Shown here one piece after another: positions 43,056 through 49,528 of a stretch of 55,815 bases of DNA. The position numbers and the translations under genes were made by a program. The notes under the pieces were generated by a model. That model saw nothing but the letters and a program-made list of their open reading frames with translations. It did no database searches and was not told the origin of the DNA. The DNA is from DATIJJ01 sp035478255 (GTDB lineage Bacteria > Pseudomonadota > Gammaproteobacteria > DSM-16500): NCBI GenBank assembly GCA_035478255.1, contig DATIJV010000007.1:1-55815 (forward strand). The letters are read 5' to 3'. Positions within the stretch are counted from its first letter, which is position 1. Each line of letters opens with the position of its first letter.

Positions 43056-43220
43056 TTAGCCTTTATTCAGATCAAGATATTTAAAAGGTGTAAATTTTTC
43101 TGGAAAATCATACACATCACTGCCCGTATTTTTTTTGATAAAATTAACCAATGCGTTTGCAGGAAAAGCAAAAATTAACCTGTAACTCCTCAGAAATAGT
43201 TTAGAAGAACCTAATTTCAT
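43056..43220 (-). CDS. Small coupled gene, 54 aa, unknown function
   Basis: A 54-codon reading frame starts with ATG at 43220, overlapping the cupin stop in an ATGA arrangement, and ends with TAA 4 bp before the molybdenum-carrier-like ATG. The product is MKLGSSKLFLRSYRLIFAFP at the N-terminus and ends FTPFKYLDLNKG, with aromatic and basic residues. The 4-nt overlap and the fill of an otherwise empty gap argue for a real gene. No family is recognised. Confidence 0.55.
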   Translation of the reverse strand: MKLGSSKLFLRSYRLIFAFPANALVNFIKKNTGSDVYDFPEKFTPFKYLDLNKG

Positions 43221-43573
43221 AAATTATCTTCTTCTGTAGTTATAATGACCGATCTACCTTTTGTTAAAGTTCTTGTAATATGTCCTTTACCGGTAAGATC
43301 AGTTGCAAACAGAATATTTCCTGGTTTAAAAATTCGTATCTCACCACCGCTTGCTTCAACCTCGACTTCACCTTCAAGATAAATAATGTATTGGGGTTGA
43401 GGAGCGGTATGCCAATCAAACAAAGCATTTTTTTCAAATTCCCGAAACATTATTCCTTTAGCAGCGTATTTCTTTGAATAATTACCCAAGGGATGATTTT
43501 TTTCAAATCCAGCATCAACTTCCTCGAAATATGATTTATTATCTTCGCCAGTGAAAAGTCGTATATAATTCAT
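43217..43573 (-). CDS. Cupin-domain protein
   Basis: The 118-aa single-domain cupin has FDWHTAPQPQYIIYLEGEVEVEASGGE, a beta-barrel strand pattern with one His and the G(x)5-type turn, then FKPGNILFATDLTGKGHITR. It may bind a metal or small ligand and could act as an isomerase, a dioxygenase or a sensing protein. Its ATG overlaps the PIN-domain stop (ATGA) and its stop overlaps the next small gene, so it is tightly bound into this operon. The ligand is unknown. Confidence 0.8.
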   Translation of the reverse strand: MNYIRLFTGEDNKSYFEEVDAGFEKNHPLGNYSKKYAAKGIMFREFEKNALFDWHTAPQPQYIIYLEGEVEVEASGGEIRIFKPGNILFATDLTGKGHITRTLTKGRSVIITTEEDNL

Positions 43574-43992
43574 TGGTTCTGTCTAAATAATCTCGGGTAT
43601 TTTTTTATAAAATCAGCTGGCTTAATCATTTTAATTCCTTCATATTCACGAATAGATAATAAATCTTGATCGCCACTCACAATAAATTTGATTTTTGCTG
43701 CAAGTGCACAAGCAATAAATTTATCATCATCTGGATCACGCGAAATTTTATCCTTTAGTTTTAATGGGATATATATTTTGGAATTAATTGCAAGCAATTC
43801 AATGAATTGAGACAAATCGATTTTAGGATATTTTATTGATAATGATTTCGATACTCTATCATATTCGTCAAGAATGTCTTGAGATACAGCGAGCGTAATC
43901 TTCCGACTTTGCCATGCTTTTAGTATCTTATACGGTGCACCAGACCAAAATATTCCTGAAATCAGAACATTGGTATCTATAATAATATCCAT
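43570..43992 (-). CDS. PIN-domain toxin-like ribonuclease
   Basis: The 140-aa PIN domain has the acidic metal set: D2/D7 in IIIDTNVLISG, a central Glu/Asp (DILDEYDRV), and DPDDDKFIACALAA with SGDQDLL near the end. It is of the COG1569/PIN_3 type often found as a toxin with an AbrB-type partner. It would cleave RNA in the cytoplasm. It starts 2 bp after the AbrB-like gene, the normal antitoxin-toxin order, and overlaps the cupin start. It is probably a VapBC-like module. Confidence 0.88.
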   Translation of the reverse strand: MDIIIDTNVLISGIFWSGAPYKILKAWQSRKITLAVSQDILDEYDRVSKSLSIKYPKIDLSQFIELLAINSKIYIPLKLKDKISRDPDDDKFIACALAAKIKFIVSGDQDLLSIREYEGIKMIKPADFIKKYPRLFRQNQ

Positions 43993-43994
43993 TA

Positions 43995-44258
43995 TTATTT
44001 TTCTTTTCTTACGTTTTTGAGTATTTTTTGAATATCATTTTTTTTAAGACCTGTTTTTTTAGCTTCAGATCGAGCTTTAACAATAAGATGATCGAAATCC
44101 TTCATAGAAGGCGGTGTTACTATTTTTAATATAATAACATCCTTTTCCCCCAAGACTACAAATTGATTTCCTTCTGTCAAATTTAAAGCTTTTCTAATCT
44201 CTTCGGGTATAACTACCTGCCCTTTTGAAGACATTTTAGTTGTCGCTAGTGATTTCAT
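43995..44258 (-). CDS. AbrB/SpoVT-type antitoxin, VapB-like
   Basis: The ATG at 44258 with a TTGGAG ribosome site gives 87 aa; an upstream in-frame start at 44315 has none. The SpoVT/AbrB swapped-hairpin DNA-binding domain is clear (TTKMSSKGQVVIPEEIRKALNLTEGNQFVV). A basic C-terminal tail should contact the PIN toxin encoded 2 bp downstream. It would neutralise the toxin and autorepress the operon. Upstream lies repeat family member A, so the promoter may be in or next to that repeat. Confidence 0.9.
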   Translation of the reverse strand: MKSLATTKMSSKGQVVIPEEIRKALNLTEGNQFVVLGEKDVIILKIVTPPSMKDFDHLIVKARSEAKKTGLKKNDIQKILKNVRKEK

Positions 44259-44341
44259 ATAGAAACTCCAATAGATCTTACTGGTAAGATTATATGTTTT
44301 TAAACGTTCTGTCAATTGAACATTCGGATAAAGGGTGCCAG

Positions 44342-44444
44342 CAGGAGTGACAGAGTGACAGAGAGTGACAGGAGTGACAGTGACAGGCCTGACAAACAGA
44401 CTTTAATCAATTAAGTCTCGTTATCATGCCTGACCCTCAAGATT
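44342..44444. repeat. AGTGACAG-type repeat, copy A
   Basis: A run of GAGTGACAG units is followed by a core (GGCCTGACAAACAGACTTTA, then TCAATTAAGTCTCGTTATCA) and a tail TGACCCTCAAGATT. A 74-bp core beginning GGAGTGACAGTGACAGG is the same in copies A and C and differs by one base in B (46386-46470; 48041-48138). In this copy the last part supplies the final codons of the amidase remnant. Confidence 0.8.
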
Positions 44445-45179
44445 CCTCAAGATTCCAGATAATAAATAAAATAATAATTCATCTTGGTTTTGCGCAGCTA
44501 AAAATGACATCCCAACAGGAAAATCTCCCGGCTCATTAATTGGAATTGTAATTTGAGGAGATCTTGTAAGACTGGCAATTGCATTCATCCCAATTAGTTT
44601 TTGGAAGTAACCGCCTGATTTTCTTGCTTCTGGATTTTGCGTATAAAAATCCTTTTTTGGTGCAATATCTGGCGTTGTAGGAAAACAAAATACCGCCTTA
44701 TCATTTAAATAATTTGTTACATTTTTTGTAAACCATTCACGTTTTTTAATTCCTAATGATAAATTATCGCGATTAGCTACTTTAGCAATTTGATTAAAAT
44801 TATAATTTGCAATTGGACCTAATTCAGGTTTAGTTGATTCTACCCAAGAACCATGTACATTCCATAGCTCACATGAATGTAACAGTACATATAATTCAAA
44901 AAGCCAAGAAAAATTTATTTCAGGGGAGAGTATTTCTGTTAAATTTAGCAAGGAATATTTTTCAAAATTTTTATTAAGATATGTTAGAAATGTTTCTTTT
45001 ACGATAGGCTCACAGATATTGAGAATATCTTGAATAACAATTATCTTTGGTTCTGAATAGCTTAAATGGTTATCTAATGAGATATGTTGGATGTTAGTTG
45101 ACAAAGAAACTACCGAGTTTTTCATTAATAATAAGCCGTCAAATAAAAATGTTGCGGGCAACTGGAACACAGGATTCAT
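44424..45179 (-). pseudogene. C-terminal fragment of an amidase-signature enzyme
   Basis: About 250 codons remain. The region LGPIANYNFNQIAKVANRD, FCFPTTPDIAPKKDF and SLTRSPQITIPINEPGDFPVGMSFLAA matches the C-terminal half of amidase-signature hydrolases. The catalytic Lys and GGSSGG Ser-Ser segment of the N-terminal half is missing. The 5' end runs into a 69-bp fragment of a DUF6516 toxin gene, and the 3' end into repeat copy A. The product cannot be a working amidase. It shows that the locus was assembled from broken pieces. Confidence 0.75.
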
Positions 45180-45242
45180 AAGCAATTTCTTGTTCGCCTA
45201 TATTATTATGATCACCCTTTCCGCTCTCATTGTCATAGCGAA
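45174..45242 (-). pseudogene. Duplicated fragment of the DUF6516 toxin gene
   Basis: Sixty-nine bases match 49050-49118 inside the DUF6516 toxin gene with two mismatches. The fragment encodes the same frame segment (GDHxxIGEQEIAYE) and is joined at both ends to unrelated sequence. It is followed at 45250-45275 by 26 bp identical to the leader of the aldo-keto reductase gene (53395-53420). Confidence 0.85.
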
Positions 45243-45557
45243 AAAAAACCTAAAACTCATCTGCGAGAGGTATATTTCAAATTCGGTGGATTACGTCGTA
45301 ATGCTTCGGCCCTTCGACAAGCTCAGGGCTCAGCACACGACTAACCCGGATATTTCATCATGGAGCCTCATTAAAAGCTCAAAGACCGCATGCTGACTGC
45401 GTTCTCGTCAAAAATATTTCAGTCACATATTTCAATATGCTCCTGAAACATTTTTGACTCGCGCCTTGTCATCACGCGGCCTTTAAGCTTTTTCTGAGGC
45501 TCCATGATGAAATATCCGGGCTAATCCACTCCACTGACTCCGTTTTCTTTTTTCTAA
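45186..45557. other. Gene-free mosaic of duplicated fragments
   Basis: No intact gene is seen in these 372 bp. They hold, in order, most of the toxin fragment, a 26-bp copy of the aldo-keto reductase leader, CCCTTCGACAAGCTCAGGGC (a palindrome common in many bacterial genomes), and the foldback element at 45345-45520. Confidence 0.7.
45345..45520. repeat. 176-bp foldback element with perfect 26-bp ends
   Basis: The segment 45345-45370 (starting CCCGGATATTTCATCATGGA) is the exact reverse complement of 45495-45520. Inside, AAAGCTC..GACCGC pairs imperfectly with GCGGCC..AAGCTTT. Partial copies of the end (GAAATATCCGGGCTA, CCCGGATAT) occur at 24178-24192 and 8778-8786. It has no coding sequence. 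Confidence 0.8.
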
Positions 45558-46091
45558 TTAATAATGTTTATAATGTGTCCGTTGGTTGTCCTTCAATGGT
45601 GCTTGGCCGGTCTTTATTTCTTTCATTGGGATAGTGATCTTATCCTTAAATTCCAATGCACGCTCTAACAATAGCTTTGTCTGAGACTTTCCTTTGCTTT
45701 GAGCATAGAGTGCGAACTCTTTTTTAACGCTGCTATCTGGTGCTATACCCAAATCCTTCTCTAGTCGTTCGAATCCATCCTTTCCAGTTTTCTTCCCTTC
45801 GAGACAATCAAGTGCCCTGCATAAGGCAGCATGCTTGTGATGTTGCTTTGGTTCTTTCCACTTATCCTTCCCGGCATCATAACCACCATCTTTTTCTAAA
45901 TCAGTCAGATGCTTTAAAATTTCGACTCTAAGCTTGTCAATTGGAGCATTAGAGCGCTCGAAATCAAGTAGGGCCGCATCAAGATCGCTCTTTCGTTCTC
46001 GTTCATGCTGCAATTGACGCGTTCCCTCGTTGACTTCATCTTGTGTTACGACCCGATTGTACGCACTACTTGTATCACGTGGATCACTCAT
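45558..46091 (-). CDS. Hypothetical charged protein
   Basis: The 177-aa protein is hydrophilic and helical, beginning MSDPRDTSSAYNRVVTQDEV and containing a His/Lys segment (EPKQHHKHAALCRALDCLEGKK). The Lys/Asp-rich body lacks a signal peptide or membrane helix. Base composition is somewhat less AT-rich than neighbouring genes, which would fit separate acquisition. No family recognised. It lies between the mosaic region and the remnant at 46211. Confidence 0.5.
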   Translation of the reverse strand: MSDPRDTSSAYNRVVTQDEVNEGTRQLQHERERKSDLDAALLDFERSNAPIDKLRVEILKHLTDLEKDGGYDAGKDKWKEPKQHHKHAALCRALDCLEGKKTGKDGFERLEKDLGIAPDSSVKKEFALYAQSKGKSQTKLLLERALEFKDKITIPMKEIKTGQAPLKDNQRTHYKHY

Positions 46092-46210
46092 AAAATCCCC
46101 CTTTCATCGTCATTGATTTAAATATGACTCACGTTTTAATTTTAGCACAAAATATCACCCCTTTTCATTTTCTCCATTTTTTTCCAGGATCAGGGTCGAT
46201 TCGGATCTTC

Positions 46211-46435
46211 CTATTTGCGTTGACGCTTTAACGGGTGATTATCAGATTCCATTTTTTCAACACTTTGATTGATTAGCTTTTCCATTTTTGCTTGCGAAAG
46301 AAGTGCCACGATTCCAAATGCTTGATTACTTTCTGCAATATTGAGTGGTGTTACTAAAGCATTATTACAGGTGATGGTTTGATCAGGGAGTGACAGGAGT
46401 GACAGTGACAGGCCTGACAAACAGACTTTAATCAA
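46211..46435 (-). pseudogene. 3' remnant of an unidentified gene joined to repeat copy B
   Basis: The frame is open from 46435, but its first ~18 codons are read from repeat copy B and begin with no ATG or ribosome site. Codons after DQTITCNNALVTPLNIAESN look like genuine protein ending MESDNHPLKRQRK. This is best explained as the C-terminal end of a gene whose 5' part was replaced by the repeat. Confidence 0.5.
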
Positions 46436-46470
46436 TTAAGTCTCGTTATCATGCATGACCCTCAAGATTA
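46386..46470. repeat. AGTGACAG-type repeat, copy B
   Basis: It contains the 74-bp core with one difference (ATGCATGACC for ATGCCTGACC) and fewer AGTGACAG units than A and C. It abuts the broken 5' end of the remnant at 46211-46435 and lies about 175 bp upstream of the ADP-ribosyltransferase-like gene promoter. Confidence 0.8.
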
Positions 46471-46643
46471 CATTTTTTGCTGAAAATATACAGTCCAGAT
46501 GAGGTATATGAAAAGTCAACTTAAAGTGGCGGCTGGTTTTCGCAGCTTCCGTACCCTTCCCTAATTCGCATTTAAAACATAATCGACCGAAATCGTGCGC
46601 ATAACATATTTAGAATAACTATAATACAAACATGGCAATATTG

Positions 46644-46652
46644 TGCTATAAT
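46644..46652 (+). promoter_or_regulatory. Extended -10 promoter of the ADP-ribosyltransferase-like gene
   Basis: TGCTATAAT (46644-46652) is a perfect extended -10. It predicts a transcript starting near 46659, which is after the ATG at 46658 and therefore supports the ATG at 46685 with its AAGAGG ribosome site. Confidence 0.55.
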
Positions 46653-46684
46653 TATCTATGAATCAGAATAAGAGGCATAATGAT

Positions 46685-47839
46685 ATGGCCAATACGCGCA
46701 GGATTGGTTTTAGAGGTGATACCCGACATCCAAATGATATTTTTAGAGACGGTTTCTTATCCCGTCTTCCAGCTCATCCCATCACTTACCACCCAGATGA
46801 GAGTTATACTAACAAAAAAACAGCAGTTTGCTTTACGTGGCGATTAAGTGCAAGCGCTTATTTTCCGGTCGATCAACCCGAAGAAAAAGAGACATGGATT
46901 TATGTGCTTAATATCGATCTTTTAAGGGCATCATCGGATGATATTTTTCATTCTCGGCTAAACAATATTAAAAATGGGGATGAAAAAATATCCAATGAAA
47001 ACACAAGTGATTTTGCAAATATACATGGAGCTCAGTATCTCGATATGGCTAAAAAAGGTGCTTCGCCCGAGATCAATAGACTTTTATTCGCTGACGAAAT
47101 GGCAGTTAAAGAAATAAAGTCCGACGATATACTCTTTGCGGTAAAATGCAGGAGAAGCTTTAATAATCCTGGCTGTTTAGAAGACGGTGGGATTTATCAA
47201 TTAATCGGCCCCATTATTGATAATCCAAATTTTAAACCAGGGGTCCTCTCACCTGAAATGATAATGAAGGCACGGGAATTGATAGAGATAGAAATTCAAT
47301 TATCTAAAAAAGGGATAATAAATCTGCCTTCGGTGGATAGTGGAGTTGAAAGGAATCCTTTATTCAGTGGTGAAAATAAACAAAATCCAAAATCTCTTTC
47401 TGAGGCAACAGAAGAAGTGGCTTTTGTTTTTAATGGCTCTGCATTTTTTGAAAAACAATCTATAGAAAAATCTAGACAAGAAAAACCCACGCAAGAAAGT
47501 ATAGAAAATGCATTTGCGTTTTTACAAAAGAATAGAGCATTTTTTGAGGAAGTATTTAATGAACCAGAACGCTTTAGTGAATGGAGAGCATCCGATACTC
47601 TCTCGACAGGGTTAGAGGATTTAATAGAATCATTACAAAATGATAATCTAGATTCACTTTTTATGAAACCTATACTGTCTCACTTAAAAAACAATAATAA
47701 TGAAGAAGTCATTGGATTATTAACTAAGAGTAAAACATTGTGCTCCATTCTAGAAAAAAGTATAGGATATGATTTCCAAATTCGAAGATGGTATAGTGAT
47801 CATCCAGATGCGGAAAAGGGGTTGCGACATTCGCTCTAA
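46685..47839 (+). CDS. ADP-ribosyltransferase-like toxin/effector (pertussis S1-type motif)
   Basis: 384 aa from the ATG at 46685. The N-terminal FR10-GDTRHPNDIFRDGF aligns almost residue for residue with the NAD-binding FRxDxRxPxxVFxxGF motif of pertussis toxin S1 and CARDS toxin (catalytic Arg = R10). The candidate catalytic Glu is E138 in FADEMAVKEIKSDDI. The middle STS motif is degenerate (AVCFTWRLSASAYF). It has no signal peptide, unlike pertussis S1, which suggests delivery by a secretion apparatus. Residues about 267-384 resemble the C-terminal module of the kinase-like protein at 19801. Function and host target are inferred. Confidence 0.7.
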   Translation: MANTRRIGFRGDTRHPNDIFRDGFLSRLPAHPITYHPDESYTNKKTAVCFTWRLSASAYFPVDQPEEKETWIYVLNIDLLRASSDDIFHSRLNNIKNGDEKISNENTSDFANIHGAQYLDMAKKGASPEINRLLFADEMAVKEIKSDDILFAVKCRRSFNNPGCLEDGGIYQLIGPIIDNPNFKPGVLSPEMIMKARELIEIEIQLSKKGIINLPSVDSGVERNPLFSGENKQNPKSLSEATEEVAFVFNGSAFFEKQSIEKSRQEKPTQESIENAFAFLQKNRAFFEEVFNEPERFSEWRASDTLSTGLEDLIESLQNDNLDSLFMKPILSHLKNNNNEEVIGLLTKSKTLCSILEKSIGYDFQIRRWYSDHPDAEKGLRHSL

Positions 47840-47886
47840 GCTATTGTGCCTTTTCTTTTCAGGCGACTTTCCGGTAAGATTGCATT

Positions 47887-48037
47887 TTATTTAAACAAAT
47901 CCGCCAGTTGCTGACGAAACTGTGGACCATAAAACAACACCAACAGGTATTTTATAATCTAATGCTGTGTCGATACATTATGTATCCATTCTGGACCAAA
48001 GCCTCCACATAGCTCTATCATCTGACATCCTTCTTCA
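47887..48037 (-). pseudogene. Frameshifted DUF6506-like gene remnant
   Basis: On the minus strand the frame reads EEGCQMIELCGGFGPEWIH then NVST, shifts to ALDYKIPVGVVL and shifts back to YGPQFRQQLADLFK and a stop. This series resembles the conserved ELCGGFGP...IPVG segment of DUF6506 proteins. At least two small insertions or deletions break it. The 5' portion is lost exactly where repeat copy C begins. Confidence 0.5.
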
Positions 48038-48040
48038 GCA

Positions 48041-48150
48041 GGAGTGACAGTGACAGAGTGACAGGAGTGACAGTGACAGGCCTGACAAACAGACTTTAAT
48101 CAATTAAGTCTCGTTATCATGCCTGACCCTCAAGATTTCCCTCAAGATTT
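48041..48150. repeat. AGTGACAG-type repeat, copy C
   Basis: GGAGTGACAGTGACAGAG units are followed by the 74-bp core, then a doubled tail (CCTCAAGATTTC twice). Copy A also has a doubled CCTCAAGATTC, so both ends of the repeat vary by unit number. It abuts the DUF6506-like remnant. Confidence 0.8.
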
Positions 48151-48230
48151 CACAGATACTCGTGAAGTTTCGAAGTATAATGAAGAACTTTATCTTCTAG
48201 AAATGCGCCTGTTAAATAGAGAATCAGGAG

Positions 48231-48349
48231 TAACTATTCGGTGGCAGTCGCGCGGTTCTTTATTTTGACCTCCTTCCCCTATCCCCTTCCTCCAAGCGAA
48301 AAGCACGCTTAGAGGAAGGGGGACGTTCTAATTGAGCGCATCTGTATCG
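48231..48349. repeat. Foldback element, left half only
   Basis: TAACTATTCGGTGGCAGTCGCGCG is followed by the ACCTCCTT stem, one stem-loop and the centre up to ATCTGTATCG (48349), after which sequence identity stops. The right half is missing, so the outer stem cannot form. Confidence 0.8.
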
Positions 48350-48562
48350 TTTTAAAAGGGTTCTTATCCATAACTCAGGTTACTTACATCAGGAGAATCA
48401 GAATCAGTGTGGTTCTTAATTTGACTCGACCATCTTTATTCCTGGTACATTGAAATCTTAAGTCGCAAGAAGAACAATCTTTTTTAGATGCTGCATTACC
48501 TGATTAATTCATATTAAACACATACTACAAGAATTCTTGTTTTATTCCCTAATAACGTTCTT

Positions 48563-48973
48563 TTAAGCAGCAGTACTATTAGGTTTATGATGATTATGCT
48601 TGGGAGAATCTTTTGAGCAAAGTAAAATTTCCGTCACAATAGTTTCCCATGGCACGTAATATTTTCCCTCACTTTCCAATATCACACCTATCGCATGAAG
48701 TGCTTTAACATCTTGATGAACATTGCTGTAATCACGATGAAGCTCTTTAGCCAACAGTCTAATACTTACCGTTCCTAGCACATGTAATATTTTTAATAAT
48801 TCTAAGCGCTTCGGACTTAATGTTTTCATTAAGGTAGATGAGTTTTCAAAACTTAAAATCTCGATGGGTGCAGAAAATTTCTCGCCTTTTTCCGCTCGCT
48901 CCCAGACATTCTTAAAATTAGCTAATGAATCTTCCAGCGAACTCACTTTAACGATTAATTGTTTCTTTGTCAT
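48563..48973 (-). CDS. HTH antitoxin (MarR/HVO_A0114-like), TumA-type
   Basis: The 136-aa protein has an N-terminal helical part (SSLEDSLANFKNVWERAEKGEK) and a winged-helix segment (LSPKRLELLKILHVLGTVSIRLLAKELHRDYSNVHQDVKALHAIGVI). This layout matches HVO_A0114-family regulators that accompany DUF6516 toxins (TumE/TumA). It would bind the operator upstream and neutralise the toxin. Located 2 bp after the toxin gene, in the reverse toxin-first order typical of this family. Confidence 0.85.
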   Translation of the reverse strand: MTKKQLIVKVSSLEDSLANFKNVWERAEKGEKFSAPIEILSFENSSTLMKTLSPKRLELLKILHVLGTVSIRLLAKELHRDYSNVHQDVKALHAIGVILESEGKYYVPWETIVTEILLCSKDSPKHNHHKPNSTAA

Positions 48974-48975
48974 GG

Positions 48976-49272
48976 TTACACCTCTTTATTTTTACGAGAA
49001 TGGATAACATCTTTGTAAAAATCTTTTATCAACTTATCTCGATCAACAAATTCATAAGCAATTTCTTGTTCGCCTATATGTTTATGATCACCCTTTCCGC
49101 TCTCATTGTCATAGCGAACTAAACATTTTCCTTCGCGGTCTCCGAAATAAAGCCTGTATTTATATCCATGTGGACGGTCTTGCGTTTTTTGAGGTAGCTT
49201 CCATAAAACCAACTCTAATATGTAGCCATCCTCGAGAATGCTCTTTTCCTTAAATATTAGCTTAGCCTTCAT
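48976..49272 (-). CDS. DUF6516 toxin, TumE-type
   Basis: The 98-aa protein reads ILEDGYILELVLWKLP, GYKYRLYFGDREGKCLVRYDNESGKGDHKH and ending KLIKDFYKDVIHSRK. The YRL...RYDNE..KGDHKH core is the DUF6516 signature; TumE of Pseudomonas belongs to this family. The biochemical target of most members is unknown. Toxin first, antitoxin second, 2 bp apart. A 69-bp piece of a related gene survives at 45174-45242. Confidence 0.85.
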   Translation of the reverse strand: MKAKLIFKEKSILEDGYILELVLWKLPQKTQDRPHGYKYRLYFGDREGKCLVRYDNESGKGDHKHIGEQEIAYEFVDRDKLIKDFYKDVIHSRKNKEV

Positions 49273-49283
49273 ATCTAAATTAT

Positions 49284-49335
49284 ACCATATGGTTAAAATT
49301 ATTATTTATGATCTATGTAAATTACACCATATGAT
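49284..49335 (-). promoter_or_regulatory. Paired ACCATATG operators of the toxin-antitoxin pair
   Basis: A perfect palindrome ACCATATGGT (49284-49293) and a near copy ACCATATGAT (49326-49335) lie 42 bp apart, 12-63 bp upstream of the toxin ATG. Four helical turns apart, they are natural binding sites for the HTH antitoxin. Confidence 0.5.
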
Positions 49336-49420
49336 ATCTTTTGTAAAGATATCTAAATAATTGAACTTCATAGGTTATTCTGGACTCAAGCAAGTCTAGC
49401 TCGAATATTTCATCATGAGG

Positions 49421-49516
49421 TAAGTATTCGGTGGCAGTCGCGCGGTTCTTTATTTTGACCTATGGGGGATAGGGGAAGGAGGTAAAAAATACGAAATTTA
49501 TACCCCCGCACCGAAT
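49421..49516. repeat. Foldback element, internally deleted 96-bp copy
   Basis: TAAGTATTCGGTGGCAGTCGCGCG at 49421 and GCACCGAAT at 49508-49516 are both retained, but both stem-loops and the centre are lost between TTTTGACCT and GGGGGATAGGGG. Such a form would arise by deletion between halves of the outer stem. Confidence 0.8.
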
Positions 49517-49528
49517 GATGAGCAAGAA

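Larger units (their letters stand above)
47840..48562. other. 723-bp stretch with remnants and repeats but no intact gene
   Basis: It holds a frameshifted DUF6506-like remnant (47887-48037), repeat copy C (48041-48150), a short open piece after copy C (reading DTREVSKYNEELYLLEMRLL on the + strand) and a truncated foldback element (48231-48349). The last ~200 bp before the antitoxin gene show nothing recognisable. Confidence 0.65.

Noticed and set aside
45091..45396. Plus-strand frame of 101 codons across the mosaic region
   Set aside because: It runs antisense through the amidase remnant and then through the duplicated fragments; it is a chance frame across junctions.
44342..48150. AGTGACAG repeats as a possible CRISPR array
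   Set aside because: Units are only 8-9 bp, directly abutting with no spacers, and the longer cores are about 2 kb apart with genes between. No cas gene is visible.
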